Origin: an uncultured Phascolarctobacterium sp.
GTDB lineage: Bacteria > Bacillota > Negativicutes > Acidaminococcales > Acidaminococcaceae
Reading direction: 5' to 3'
Length of the DNA stretch: 64,000 nt
NCBI RefSeq assembly: GCF_900770955.1
Contig: NZ_CAAGLX010000011.1
Coordinates: 186,001 to 250,000, forward strand
Shown here: piece after piece, positions 24,480 to 33,330 of the stretch
Numbering within the stretch: position 1 is the first letter of the stretch
Layout of the letters: each line of letters begins with the position of its first letter
Position numbers and translations under genes: made by a program
The notes under the pieces: generated by a model
Seen by the model: only the letters and a program-made list of their open reading frames with translations
What the model was told of the DNA's origin: nothing
Database searches by the model: none

Positions 24480-25376
24480 ATGAATCCCGCTTTGAAGAAA
24501 AAACTTTACCATTATACCATGGTGACCTTGGCCTGTGCGATTATGGGTATTGCAATGAATACATTTTATATGCCTAATAAAATGCTCAGCGGCGGCATCG
24601 GCGGCGTGGCCGTACTTGCATATTATGTTGCCGGATTGCCGATGGGTGCTACCAGCTTAATCTGCAATGTGCCGCTGTTCTTTTTGGCTTACAAGTATAT
24701 GGACCGTGAATATACTATCAGTGCGCTGTACGGTATTATTGCTTTTTCTGTATCCTTGGATTTCTTTCATTTTTTGTCAAACTATACTGTAGTGCATGAT
24801 AAGCTGCTGGCCTGCATTGCCGGCGGTGTGCTTTACGGCATCGGTGCCGCTTGTATGTACCGTGTGGGAGGTTCTAGCGGCGGTACGGATATTATCGGCG
24901 CTATTATCCAGAAGAATTATTCTATCTCCATCAGTACGACGGGCTTTGCCTTCAATATCTGCCTGCTGCTGGCGAGCGTTTCCTTATTCGGCATCGAGCC
25001 GGTGCTGTATACCTTACTTACCTTTTTTGTGATGACCAAAACCTGTAATGCGTTTACGACAGGCTTTGATTATAAAAAGAAGGTTATCATCATCAGTGAG
25101 CATCACGAGGAGATTGCGGAAGCGATTATAAAAATCGTCGGCCGCGGTGTTACCTATATCAGTGGTGAAGGCTGCTTTACGCATCGTCACCGTGAGCTGG
25201 TTTTTGTAGTCATCAAGCTGACGCAGCTGGCGAAGGTGCGTTCTATTGTGCGTGAGATTGACCCAGGTGCCTTTATGATTATCAGTGATGTCAACGATGT
25301 ATTTGGCCGTGGCTTTACGCTTAAGGCGTCCGGTCCGAATTTTCCCAGACCTAAATTCCCGGAGAAAGAAGAATAA
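24480..25376 (+). CDS. YitT family membrane protein (DUF2179 domain)
   Basis: A membrane protein of 298 residues. About five or six hydrophobic segments fill residues 10-200, with the family pattern MPNKMLSGGIGGVA and YRVGGSSGGTDIIGAI. The C-terminal DUF2179 domain (about 210-290) has KKVIIISEHHEEIAEAI and REIDPGAFMIISDVNDVFGRGF. Family members are common in Firmicutes, but their transport function is not established. The ATG at 24480 follows AAAGGAG; an in-frame extension to 24399 lacks a site. It is monocistronic and ends at a strong terminator. Confidence 0.88.
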   Translation: MNPALKKKLYHYTMVTLACAIMGIAMNTFYMPNKMLSGGIGGVAVLAYYVAGLPMGATSLICNVPLFFLAYKYMDREYTISALYGIIAFSVSLDFFHFLSNYTVVHDKLLACIAGGVLYGIGAACMYRVGGSSGGTDIIGAIIQKNYSISISTTGFAFNICLLLASVSLFGIEPVLYTLLTFFVMTKTCNAFTTGFDYKKKVIIISEHHEEIAEAIIKIVGRGVTYISGEGCFTHRHRELVFVVIKLTQLAKVRSIVREIDPGAFMIISDVNDVFGRGFTLKASGPNFPRPKFPEKEE

Positions 25377-25386
25377 GAATTTGCGC

Positions 25387-25422
25387 TAATCCCCTGCCCG
25401 GTTGTGTGCAGGGGATTTTCTT
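25387..25422 (+). terminator. Terminator after the YitT-type gene
   Basis: AATCCCCTGC (25388-25397) pairs with GCAGGGGATT (25408-25417), followed by TTCTTTT. Confidence 0.92.
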
Positions 25423-25519
25423 TTGCTGTAAATGCGAAAATATTTTTATAATATTACAGACATGTACGTTTAAAAGTGCTATAATAAAAACAAAGCTGAC
25501 AGTAAGGGAGGAGAGGGCG

Positions 25520-26995
25520 TTGCAGCGTACCTATATCGCTATAGATTTGAAATCGTTTTATGCATCGGTAGAATGTCGCGAGCGCGGCCTTGATCCTCTG
25601 GATACTAATCTGGTGGTGGCGGATGAGAGGCGGACGGATAAAACCATCTGTCTGGCAGTGACGCCTTCGCTGAAAAGCTATGGTATTCCGGGGCGCGGGC
25701 GCTTGTTTGAGGTGAAGCAGCGCGTGCAGCAGATAAATGCCGCGCGGCGCTTTGCTGCACCGGGCAGGCGGCTTTGCGGTTCGTCGTGCTCCTATGCGCA
25801 GCTGCAGGCCGGGCCGCAGCTGGCACTGGATTTTATTATTGCGCCGCCGCGGATGGCCTATTATATGGAATACAGCACGAGGATTTATGAAATTTATCTG
25901 CGTTATGTGGCACCGGAGGATATCATCGTTTATTCTGTGGACGAGGTTTTTATGGACGTAACGCAGTATTTTGAGCTTTACGGCTTGTCGGCACGGGAGC
26001 TGGCGATGCGTATTATTCTTGATGTTTTGCGCGAAACAGGTATTACTGCTACTGCAGGCATCGGCACTAACTTGTTTTTGGCGAAGGTGGCGATGGATGT
26101 GCGGGCCAAGCATATTGCGGCGGATGCCAACGGCGTGCGGATTGCGGAGCTGGACGAGCAGAGCTACCGGCGTGAGCTGTGGCAGCACCGGCCGCTGACG
26201 GATTTCTGGCGCGTCGGCCGTGGCTATGCAGGCAAGCTGGAGGCGCGGGGCATATATACGATGGGTGATATAGCGCGCTGCTCGGTATATAATGAAGAGC
26301 TGCTGTACCGTCTTTTCGGTAAAAATGCGGAGCTTTTGATTGACCATGCCTGGGGCTGGGAGCCGTGCACGATTGCCGATGTGAAGGGCTACCGGCCGCA
26401 GGTCTGCAGCCTGAGCTCGGGGCAGGTGCTGCACCGTGCGTATGCGTCGGCAGAGGTGCTTTTGGTGCTGCGCGAAATGGCAGATGCGTTGGCGCTGGAG
26501 CTGGTGAGCAAGGCATTGGTGACCGACCAGCTTGTGCTTACGGTGGGCTATGATATAGATAATCTGAAGCAGGGCAGCAGCTATCATGGCAAGGTGACTG
26601 TTGACCGTTACGGGCGCAGGGTACCACAGCATGCGCACGGAAGCTGTAACCTGGGGTGTTTTTCTTCATCATCCAAATTGCTGGTGCAGGCGGTAACGGA
26701 TTTGTATGAGCGCATTACAGACAGCAGCTTACTGGTACGGCGGCTGACTTTGGCAGCCAGTCATGTAAGCCCGGTGCAGGCAGCTGCAAGGGAGCAGGAA
26801 CAGGAGCCGAGCCTGTTCGCATTTGGAGATGAAGCTGTGCGGCAGGCTGCAGGGCAGCGCGAAAACAGGCTGCAGCAGGCACAGCTGGAAATTAAGCGGC
26901 GCTTTGGCAAGAATGCCGTTTTGAAGGGCATGAGCCTGCTTGACGGGGCGACTGCCAAAGAGCGCAACGAACAGATAGGTGGGCACAAGGCATGA
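25520..26995 (+). CDS. Y-family DNA polymerase (UvrX/YqjW/UmuC-like)
   Basis: A translesion DNA polymerase. The N-terminal motif IAIDLKSFYASVECRERGLDP carries the first catalytic aspartate, and VYSVDEVFMDVT carries the second acidic pair. KSYGIPGRGRLFEV is typical of the UmuC/UvrX branch. A helix-hairpin-helix and little-finger region follows (GRGYAGKLEARGIYTMGDIA). I start at TTG 25520, nine bases after GGGAGGAG, giving 491 residues; the frame upstream has no site. The YolD-like gene overlaps its end by four bases, the same pairing as in Bacillus and Clostridia translesion operons. I did not find a canonical Firmicute LexA box upstream. Codon use is slightly richer in GC than the neighbours. 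Confidence 0.9.
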   Translation: MQRTYIAIDLKSFYASVECRERGLDPLDTNLVVADERRTDKTICLAVTPSLKSYGIPGRGRLFEVKQRVQQINAARRFAAPGRRLCGSSCSYAQLQAGPQLALDFIIAPPRMAYYMEYSTRIYEIYLRYVAPEDIIVYSVDEVFMDVTQYFELYGLSARELAMRIILDVLRETGITATAGIGTNLFLAKVAMDVRAKHIAADANGVRIAELDEQSYRRELWQHRPLTDFWRVGRGYAGKLEARGIYTMGDIARCSVYNEELLYRLFGKNAELLIDHAWGWEPCTIADVKGYRPQVCSLSSGQVLHRAYASAEVLLVLREMADALALELVSKALVTDQLVLTVGYDIDNLKQGSSYHGKVTVDRYGRRVPQHAHGSCNLGCFSSSSKLLVQAVTDLYERITDSSLLVRRLTLAASHVSPVQAAAREQEQEPSLFAFGDEAVRQAAGQRENRLQQAQLEIKRRFGKNAVLKGMSLLDGATAKERNEQIGGHKA

Positions 26996-27198
26996 ACGAT
27001 AATTATGAGGATATTATCAATTTGCCGCATCATGTATCAAAGCGGCACCGGCAGATGCCGCTGGCAGAGCGGGCAGCGCAGTTTGCACCCTTTGCCGCGC
27101 TGGAGGGACATGCTGCTGCCGTGCGCAGTACGGCGCAGCGGGTGCGTCAGCAGATTGAGGAGCATACGGAGAAGCAGAAGGCTGGCTGGGACTGCTGA
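26992..27198 (+). CDS. YolD-like small protein
   Basis: A 68-residue protein beginning MNDNYEDIINLPHHVSKRHR and carrying RAAQFAPFAAL, which fits the short YolD-like proteins coded next to Y-family polymerases in Firmicutes. The ATG overlaps the polymerase stop as ATGA, so translation is coupled. YolD proteins are thought to assist the polymerase, as UmuD does in Proteobacteria; that is family knowledge, not seen here. A terminator follows 13 bases later. Confidence 0.68.
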   Translation: MNDNYEDIINLPHHVSKRHRQMPLAERAAQFAPFAALEGHAAAVRSTAQRVRQQIEEHTEKQKAGWDC

Positions 27199-27210
27199 AA
27201 GCGGTCATAC

Positions 27211-27254
27211 AAAAAAGAAGCTGCAGCACATAGGTGCCTGTCAGCTTCTTTTTG
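27211..27254. terminator. Bidirectional terminator after the polymerase operon
   Basis: AAAAAGAAGCTG pairs with CAGCTTCTTTTT around an 18-base loop. It also serves the convergent hydrolase gene. Confidence 0.88.
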
Positions 27255-27275
27255 CTTAAGGTATATGGTTATAAT

Positions 27276-28358
27276 TTAGATTTTAGCCTTGCCGCTTAAA
27301 TCTGCCAGCGTAAAGTTGAACAGCTTATTATAATTTCTGCGGATGGCAACCTGCGCTGTCAGGTCATGCAGATTATATACTACGGACCATTGTGTCATGC
27401 TGGTTGCTTCTTCGGTTTCCGGCTGGCTGACCAGGGAAAGCAGGGACATAGCTTCAAAGGGAGTAAAGATGCTCTTTTTAAACTTTACAGCAGAATCCAG
27501 TACAGCAAAGCGGTCATAGGCGTGTCCCAATCCATGCATTTTGGGTGCCAGATAATGGTTGGCAACATAATTGGTATCGATAACAGTCATATCATCAATA
27601 GTATATTCCAAAACAACGTTTTTTCCGTCTGCATCGCTGAGCAGAAAATGGAAGTTGGCATTTTCCATAGATGAATTCATATCATATTTTTCCAATAATG
27701 CTAAAGCTTCGTCTACATTGGCTGCCTTATCAAGCATCAGGCGCAGAGCAGCTGTTGTTGTAATCTGAGGCTTGCCGGTGCGCTGATGCGTAGGCTTGCC
27801 GTCCAGCTTCAGCACGCTGACAGCAAGGCCCTTTTCGTTCATACCGTCCATAATCAGGTATGGCATTGCTACTGCTGCCGATAAATCACTCTTGCCGTCG
27901 CTGAGGCTGCCGATATCGTATCCTACCCAGCCTGCATCCGCCATACCGATAGAGCGATAGCCGTCCTTAGGAGCAGTACGTACCATTACGGCAGTCATTT
28001 TCATTTTATAGTCAAAGTTGCGTCCGTAGATAGGCTTGCCTTCTTCCGTGCGTCCGGCGAAGGCACTGCAACCGGCATCAATAGCGCCCGGAGCCGGTTT
28101 AGCTGCGCCTAGAAGCTCCCTGCCGACGAAGGCCAGCATGGTGTCAACGCTGTTGATATTCTGCTGCAGCATTTTGTCCAGCTTATAGTCTGCCGTATAA
28201 TCCATTACGTACAAACGCCCGTTATCCAAATCTTTAATGGTAGAAATTGATGCCTTTTGCGCTTTGTCGGTTACAGAGGCAGCAGGATTTTTAGCCATGA
28301 TGCTGCTGCAGGGACACATAATAAGTGTTGCCATAAGTAAAGCGGTGATTGTTTTCAT
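27276..28358 (-). CDS. Secreted linear amide C-N hydrolase (choloylglycine hydrolase/penicillin acylase family)
   Basis: An Ntn hydrolase that cleaves linear amide bonds. A signal peptide (about 1-22, cut near IMA|KN) and a propeptide of about 74 residues precede Cys97 in DAGCSAFAGR, the likely nucleophile exposed by self-cleavage. YGRNFDY carries the Arg-Asn-Asp triad typical of the family, and PYLIMDGMNEKGLAVSVL follows. The length of 360 residues and the signal peptide differ from cytoplasmic bile-salt hydrolases of about 325. The substrate (bile salt, acyl-homoserine lactone, acylated amino acid or other) is unknown. It follows an outer-membrane protein gene by 35 bases on the same strand. 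Confidence 0.83.
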   Translation of the reverse strand: MKTITALLMATLIMCPCSSIMAKNPAASVTDKAQKASISTIKDLDNGRLYVMDYTADYKLDKMLQQNINSVDTMLAFVGRELLGAAKPAPGAIDAGCSAFAGRTEEGKPIYGRNFDYKMKMTAVMVRTAPKDGYRSIGMADAGWVGYDIGSLSDGKSDLSAAVAMPYLIMDGMNEKGLAVSVLKLDGKPTHQRTGKPQITTTAALRLMLDKAANVDEALALLEKYDMNSSMENANFHFLLSDADGKNVVLEYTIDDMTVIDTNYVANHYLAPKMHGLGHAYDRFAVLDSAVKFKKSIFTPFEAMSLLSLVSQPETEEATSMTQWSVVYNLHDLTAQVAIRRNYNKLFNFTLADLSGKAKI

Positions 28359-28393
28359 GCCAGAACCTCCTCTTTGATTTTCATAATAAAATG

Positions 28394-29134
28394 TTAAAAG
28401 CTGTAGCTCAGGCCGCCGTACCAGCCGGAAAGCTTGTACAGACCGGTGCCGTCATCGTTTTTGATTTTCAAATCCAGAACACGGTAGCCGGCGTTGGCGC
28501 TGAGGTTTTTACAAGGACTGTATTTTACGCCGATATCAAGGTCGTAGGTGTGCCCGCGGCCGCCTAAGGGCAAGCCGGAAAGCTCGCTGTAAAGCTGCAG
28601 TTGGTATGCATCATCAAGATAATGCTTGCCGCCGATGCCGAAGGCAGGGGCGAACTGGTTCAGCTGCTTAGCATACTTTTTGTTAAGTACGGAACTGCTG
28701 AACTGCAATGTAGTATCGAAGCGGTAACAGCGCAGGCCTGCAAGCCAGTAGGCGGTGCCGTTTTCAGTTGTTTTGATGGGAGATAAGTAGTTAAAGGAAG
28801 CATAGTCCAGATTCAGCTTGGCGCGGCTGTCCGCCGGAATCAGGCTGCCTTGTGCCGGAATGTGGTGCGAGGCATAGCCTTTTTCGTGGATAGCGATGTA
28901 ATCTACATACCAGTTTCTGCCGCTTAGCCTGTATTCGGGTGCATTACCGTTTTTAATGTTGAGCGTATCGCGGAAATTACTGTAAGCAGCAGGCAGAATT
29001 CCGTGAGATGTAAATTTCAGCTTAGGTGCATAATAACGCAGCTCCAGCTGCGGATCATCATCTGTTGCCTGTGCGCTTGCCAGAGCAGGCAGGAGCAACA
29101 GAATTGTTGTGAAAAATGAGCTCTTGGACAGCAT
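28394..29134 (-). CDS. Predicted outer-membrane beta-barrel protein
   Basis: I do not recognise a named family with certainty; it resembles small YfaZ-like barrels. A signal peptide (about 1-22) ends ALASA|QA. The rest has alternating strands such as LYSELSGLPL and YDLDIGVKYS, and the last residue is Phe (GLSYSF), the usual outer-membrane signal. I start at the second ATG, 29134, because GGGAGGG abuts the first; this gives 246 residues. It is the first gene of a two-gene unit with the secreted hydrolase, suggesting linked envelope roles. Confidence 0.72.
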   Translation of the reverse strand: MLSKSSFFTTILLLLPALASAQATDDDPQLELRYYAPKLKFTSHGILPAAYSNFRDTLNIKNGNAPEYRLSGRNWYVDYIAIHEKGYASHHIPAQGSLIPADSRAKLNLDYASFNYLSPIKTTENGTAYWLAGLRCYRFDTTLQFSSSVLNKKYAKQLNQFAPAFGIGGKHYLDDAYQLQLYSELSGLPLGGRGHTYDLDIGVKYSPCKNLSANAGYRVLDLKIKNDDGTGLYKLSGWYGGLSYSF

Positions 29135-29609
29135 TCTCATCCCTCCCTTTCTTAAATTTAATTTTAGCAGAAAATGGATAAAAATACTATAATTTTAATA
29201 TAAATTTTCGTTGTGTTACGATAGAGATGTTTACTTGACTTTTTTTCAGAGCAGATTTACAGCAGACAGAAGCAAAGTGAAGTTAAAAAAGCCTTAACGG
29301 TGATTATTTCGGGAAAATCATTTGTAAAAAGTCTGCGATATGAGATAAATCAGTAAGAATTTTAACAGGCAACATCCGGAGAACCGAAACAACATATAAG
29401 TTATGCCAAAAGGATATATTCCCTTGATGATATTATGCTATAATAAATGGGAATAATTAGGGATAATTTTGCGGAAAAAAAGGCTTATTTAATTATTTTT
29501 GTAATAAAAGTAATTGACGCAAGTGTCAAAAATGTTATACTATATAAGGAATGAATAGTTTAGTGTTTTTCGTGTGCATGGAATCAGATTCTGGTGGAGA
29601 AAGAAATAA
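29135..29609. other. Divergent intergenic region of 475 bases
   Basis: The region is AT-rich and contains no frame with a ribosome site that I trust. It holds the wecA promoter at 29514-29541 and further TATAAT-like boxes (for example near 29440), and presumably the minus-strand promoter for the barrel gene. I recognise no riboswitch or RNA gene in it. Confidence 0.5.
29514..29541 (+). promoter_or_regulatory. Promoter of wecA with overlapping inverted repeat
   Basis: TTGACG (29514-29519) and TATACT (29536-29541) are 16 bases apart. The -35 element is one arm of TTGAC-GCAAGT-GTCAA, which may be an operator. Confidence 0.6.
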
Positions 29610-30629
29610 ATGTTAAGTGCTTATGGTTTTCCCTTTCTGCTTGCCGCTCTGGTGAGCTATATATTGACCCCTTATATTAAAACGTTAGCCTTTAAAATCG
29701 GCGCAATTGACAAGCCCGATAACCGCAAGGTGCATAAGAAGATTATGCCACGTCTTGGCGGTTTGGCTATTTATATTGCTTTTATGATTGCCGCAGTGGC
29801 AAGCCTGGAGCTGACAAAAGATATTGTCGGCATACTGCTTGGCGGCAGCGTGATTGCCATCGTAGGTGTACTTGATGACAAATATCAGCTGCCCGCGAAG
29901 GTCAAGCTGCTGGGGCAAATTTTTGCTGCCTGCATTCTTGTTGCCTTCGATATCCGTATCGAATGGGTAAACAACCCCTTTGGCGGCTATTTTTATCTTA
30001 ATGAATGGTTTATTTCTATACCGCTGACAATTTTCTGGGTTATCAGCTTTACGAACGTTGTCAACCTGATTGACGGTCTGGACGGCCTGGCTGCAGGCGT
30101 ATCAGCAATTGCTTCTATGACGGTCATCCTGGTTGCAGTTCAGATGGGTTATTACCATATAGCGGTAATGACTGCGGCTCTGGCTGGCGGCATTATCGGC
30201 TTTATCCGCTATAATTTTAATCCTGCTACTATTTTTATGGGCGATACAGGCAGTATGTTCATCGGCTATATGCTGGCAGCTATTTCTGTTTACGGCGCAG
30301 TCAAGACTGCTGCTACCGTAGCGCTGATTGTACCGGCGATTGCACTGGGCCTGCCGATTATGGATACAGCCTTTGCGATTATGCGCCGCTACAGCAACGG
30401 CCGCCCAATTTTCCAGCCCGATAAGGGCCATTTGCACCACCGTCTGCTGGCGATGGGCATGAATCAGAAGCAGGCAGTTCTGCTGATGTATGCCATTACA
30501 GCCGTGCTGGGTATTGCAGCGGTGCTGTGGGCAGAATTCGACGGCTTTTATGCCGCACTTATTATAGCAGTTATTATCACGGCAGTTGCCGTCGGTGCTA
30601 AGAAAATCGGTATTCTGAACGACAGATAA
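29610..30629 (+). CDS. wecA: Undecaprenyl-phosphate N-acetylhexosamine-1-phosphate transferase (WecA/TagO-like)
   Basis: An integral membrane enzyme that starts lipid-linked polysaccharide by moving GlcNAc 1-phosphate to undecaprenyl phosphate. About eleven hydrophobic segments are visible. Catalytic motifs are LDDKYQLPAKVKLLGQ, NLIDGLDGLAAGV, FMGDTGSM and HLHHRLLAMG, the last being the WecA/TagO sugar-specificity loop that separates it from MraY. The length of 339 residues is normal. wecB follows by 15 bases. In this diderm it probably supports O-antigen-like or enterobacterial-common-antigen-like glycan rather than teichoic acid, though that is inference. Confidence 0.9.
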   Translation: MLSAYGFPFLLAALVSYILTPYIKTLAFKIGAIDKPDNRKVHKKIMPRLGGLAIYIAFMIAAVASLELTKDIVGILLGGSVIAIVGVLDDKYQLPAKVKLLGQIFAACILVAFDIRIEWVNNPFGGYFYLNEWFISIPLTIFWVISFTNVVNLIDGLDGLAAGVSAIASMTVILVAVQMGYYHIAVMTAALAGGIIGFIRYNFNPATIFMGDTGSMFIGYMLAAISVYGAVKTAATVALIVPAIALGLPIMDTAFAIMRRYSNGRPIFQPDKGHLHHRLLAMGMNQKQAVLLMYAITAVLGIAAVLWAEFDGFYAALIIAVIITAVAVGAKKIGILNDR

Positions 30630-30644
30630 GGGGGAGGAAGAACC

Positions 30645-31805
30645 GTGGAGAAGATAAAGTTAATGACAGTTTTCGGCACTCGTCCGGAAGCTATCAAAAT
30701 GTGCCCGCTGGTGCTGGCAATGCGTAAATATCCCGAATATATTCAGCCGATTGTGGCAGTTACCGCACAGCATCGCGAGATGCTTGATCAGGTACTGGAT
30801 TTGTTTGGTATTACGCCTGATTATGATTTGAATATTATGTCGGCAGGTCAAACCCTGTATGATGTTACCACCCGCGCGCTGATGGGCCTGAAATCCGTAA
30901 TGGAGGAAGCAAAGCCCGATATGGTGCTGGTGCATGGTGACACCTCGACTACCTTTGCCGGTGCTCTGGCTGCCTTTTATGCGCAGATTCCCGTAGGCCA
31001 TGTGGAAGCAGGCCTGCGTACCGGTAATAAATATTCTCCCTATCCGGAGGAAATGAACCGCAAGCTGACCGGTGCGATTGCAGATATGCATTTTGCACCG
31101 ACCTCTACCAGCAAGGCTAACCTGCTGAAGGAAAATATCTGCCCCGAGCAGATTCTGGTAACAGGCAACACTGTTATCGACGCTCTGCAGACTACGGTGC
31201 AGGAAGGCTACCGCTTTGAGGACGAGGAGTTTAACAAGGTGTTTGCCGGCGGCAATCGTCTGATTCTGATGACAACCCACCGCCGTGAAAACCTGGGCGA
31301 GCCTATGCGTCATGTATACCGCGCTTTGAAGAGCGTGCTGGAAGCGCATCCTGATGTGGAAGCAATATTCCCGGTACACAAAAACCCCAAGGTGCGTGAA
31401 ATTGTTCGCGAAGAGCTGGGACATCTGGACAGAGTGCATCTGATTGAGCCTATGGAATATGAACCGTTTGCCAACCTGATGGCCAAGGTTGATATTGTGC
31501 TCACCGACAGCGGCGGAATTCAGGAGGAGGCTCCTGCGTTAGGCAAGCCTGTACTGGTTCTGCGTGACACAACCGAGCGTCCGGAGGCTGTCGAAGCAGG
31601 TACTGTCAAGCTTGTAGGCACTGCTTATGATGATGTGCTGCGCGAAACCAATCTGCTTTTGGACGATGCGGACCATTATCGCTCTATGGCGGAGGCTGCT
31701 AATCCCTATGGTGACGGCAAGGCCTGTGAGCGCATTATCCATGCGATTTTAAGAAAAAATGGCTTTGATGTAGAAAATTTACCGGAATTTGCGTCTAAGG
31801 CGTAG
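30645..31805 (+). CDS. wecB: UDP-N-acetylglucosamine 2-epimerase (non-hydrolysing)
   Basis: Converts UDP-GlcNAc to UDP-ManNAc for surface glycan. Motifs include VFGTRPEAIKMCPLV at the N-terminus, VHGDTSTTFAGALAAFY, VEAGLRTGNKYSPYPEEMNR, TTHRRENLGEPM and LTDSGGIQEEAPALGKPVLVLR, all characteristic of WecB/MnaA. The length of 386 residues is normal. The start is GTG 30645 after GGGGGAGG. It follows wecA, and its substrate comes from glmU. The ATP synthase operon begins 76 bases later with no terminator seen between, so read-through is possible, as in many Firmicutes where wecB precedes atp. Confidence 0.95.
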   Translation: MEKIKLMTVFGTRPEAIKMCPLVLAMRKYPEYIQPIVAVTAQHREMLDQVLDLFGITPDYDLNIMSAGQTLYDVTTRALMGLKSVMEEAKPDMVLVHGDTSTTFAGALAAFYAQIPVGHVEAGLRTGNKYSPYPEEMNRKLTGAIADMHFAPTSTSKANLLKENICPEQILVTGNTVIDALQTTVQEGYRFEDEEFNKVFAGGNRLILMTTHRRENLGEPMRHVYRALKSVLEAHPDVEAIFPVHKNPKVREIVREELGHLDRVHLIEPMEYEPFANLMAKVDIVLTDSGGIQEEAPALGKPVLVLRDTTERPEAVEAGTVKLVGTAYDDVLRETNLLLDDADHYRSMAEAANPYGDGKACERIIHAILRKNGFDVENLPEFASKA

Positions 31806-31881
31806 ACAGAAACTGTGAAAAATATTAAAATTAAAAGAGCAAATATGATTAATTTGTGAATTAGTGCTGTGGTGAAAAATC

Positions 31882-32148
31882 ATGACGAACAAAACACCTG
31901 ATAAGGAGCATATGCGGATGCTTGAAGCTTTGGCTACTGTATCCTCTCTGGCGTTTATGGCCGTGATTGATTTTATGCTGGCTTACTTCGGCGGCGACTG
32001 GCTCGACCGTCATCTGGAAACCGGTGACCATACGATGCGGGGCATCTGCATCGGTCTGGCAATTATTTCGCTTGTTATGACCTACTATAATCTGATTCAG
32101 AGGAGCGTCCTTTCGCGGGACACTGAACAAAAAAAGGATGAAAAGTAA
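31882..32148 (+). CDS. AtpZ/AtpI family small membrane protein
   Basis: An 88-residue protein with two hydrophobic helices (about 16-40 and 50-75) and charged ends. It fits the AtpZ-type proteins coded before atpI, thought to help Mg2+/Ca2+ entry or c-ring assembly. It overlaps the following atpI by 11 bases. The ATG at 31882 follows a weak GTGGTG site. It is identified by position and the two-helix pattern (LDRHLETGDHTMRGICIGLAI) rather than by a strong motif. Confidence 0.72.
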   Translation: MTNKTPDKEHMRMLEALATVSSLAFMAVIDFMLAYFGGDWLDRHLETGDHTMRGICIGLAIISLVMTYYNLIQRSVLSRDTEQKKDEK

Positions 32149-32545
32149 CTTTGATTTGACGCCCATAGCGAAAAACGGCGCTAATGCTTTTGTAGCGCGC
32201 ATCTGTATGTGTGCGCTGCTGATAGCGGTGCCGCTCTGGTTATGGCAGCGCAGTGCCTTTGCCCACGGCGTGCTTTGCGGCGTGCTGGCCGGCACGATAG
32301 ATTTGTCCATTCTGTTCTTAGGCATTAAAAAATCTCTGCCTTATGTAGAGGTGCCCAAGCAGGGACTGAAAATCATGAAGCGTTTCCGCTGGGCCCGATT
32401 GGCCGCTGCGGCTGCGTTTATTATTACGATGTTAAGGATGAAGCTTGCTGTGCATGGCGCATTCGGCGGGTTTCTTCTGATACATATATTCTTTATTTTA
32501 AATCTATTATTTATCGCGTACCAACATCAAAATGAGAGGGCGTGA
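32138..32545 (+). CDS. atpI: ATP synthase subunit I
   Basis: A 135-residue membrane protein with four hydrophobic segments, at the standard position before atpB. AtpI assists c-ring assembly and is not part of the finished enzyme. The basic loop KIMKRFRWARLAAAAAFI in the middle is typical. The start overlaps the AtpZ-like gene. No sequence motif is strong in this family, so the call relies on context. Confidence 0.82.
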   Translation: MKSNFDLTPIAKNGANAFVARICMCALLIAVPLWLWQRSAFAHGVLCGVLAGTIDLSILFLGIKKSLPYVEVPKQGLKIMKRFRWARLAAAAAFIITMLRMKLAVHGAFGGFLLIHIFFILNLLFIAYQHQNERA

Positions 32546-32563
32546 AGAAAGGAGTGTGTAAAA

Positions 32564-33280
32564 ATGGGAAATGCAGCAGCTGAAGGTGCAGAAAAATCCG
32601 GAGAGATTATCCATTACCTTACCCAATCTACCTTTTTAGGTGAGGTTAACATGCAAACCATGTACATGACCTGGGTAACTATGGCAATCGTTTTCGTTCT
32701 GTTCCTTCTGGTTTGTAAGAACCCGAAAATGGTTCCTTCCGGACTGCAGAATGCAATGGAAATCATTCTTGATTTCTTAAATGGTCTGATGGAAGACAAC
32801 CTGGGGTCCAAAGGCCGTAAATTCATGGCACCGTTCATCGTTACCTTGTTTATGTTTATCCTGGTAGCAAACGAACTGGGCATGTTGCTTCCGCAGATTG
32901 GAGTTCACTGGACTTCACCTACCAATGACATTAATACCTGCTTTGCGCTTTCTTTGCTAATTGCGTTTAGCGCGTATTGCGTTGGTGTGGCGAAACAAGG
33001 TATCGGCCACTTTAAACATTTCATCAGCCCTAGTCCGGCATTCCTGCCGTTGCATCTTTTGGATGCAGTGACTAAACCGCTGACCATGGCTCTTCGTCTC
33101 TTTGGTAACATCCTTGCAGGCGAAATCCTGTTGATCGTACTGTATCAGCTGGCTCCGTGGGTAGTTCCTGAACTGTGGGTAATGTTCTCCCTGTTCATTG
33201 GCTTCGTTCAGGCTTTTATCTTTACCATTTTGTCTTTGGGCAGCTATGCACTGGCATTTGCTAGCCACGACGAACACTAA
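32564..33280 (+). CDS. atpB: ATP synthase Fo subunit a
   Basis: Forms the ion half-channels next to the c ring. The essential arginine is in KPLTMALRLFGNILAGE in the fourth membrane helix, and the last helix has FVQAFIFTILSLGSYALAF. The length of 238 residues is typical for Firmicutes. The ATG follows GAAAGGAG. The sequence from this gene to atpC uses a more biased codon set than its surroundings, as expected for high expression. Confidence 0.96.
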   Translation: MGNAAAEGAEKSGEIIHYLTQSTFLGEVNMQTMYMTWVTMAIVFVLFLLVCKNPKMVPSGLQNAMEIILDFLNGLMEDNLGSKGRKFMAPFIVTLFMFILVANELGMLLPQIGVHWTSPTNDINTCFALSLLIAFSAYCVGVAKQGIGHFKHFISPSPAFLPLHLLDAVTKPLTMALRLFGNILAGEILLIVLYQLAPWVVPELWVMFSLFIGFVQAFIFTILSLGSYALAFASHDEH

Positions 33281-33330
33281 GCTTTTTAGCAAAAAAAATT
33301 TAAAATCACAATTTCGAAAGGATGAAACAA

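Noticed and set aside
32564..33280. Use of subunit a to decide Na+ versus H+ coupling
   Set aside because: The essential arginine is present, but I see no residue in this chain that settles the ion.
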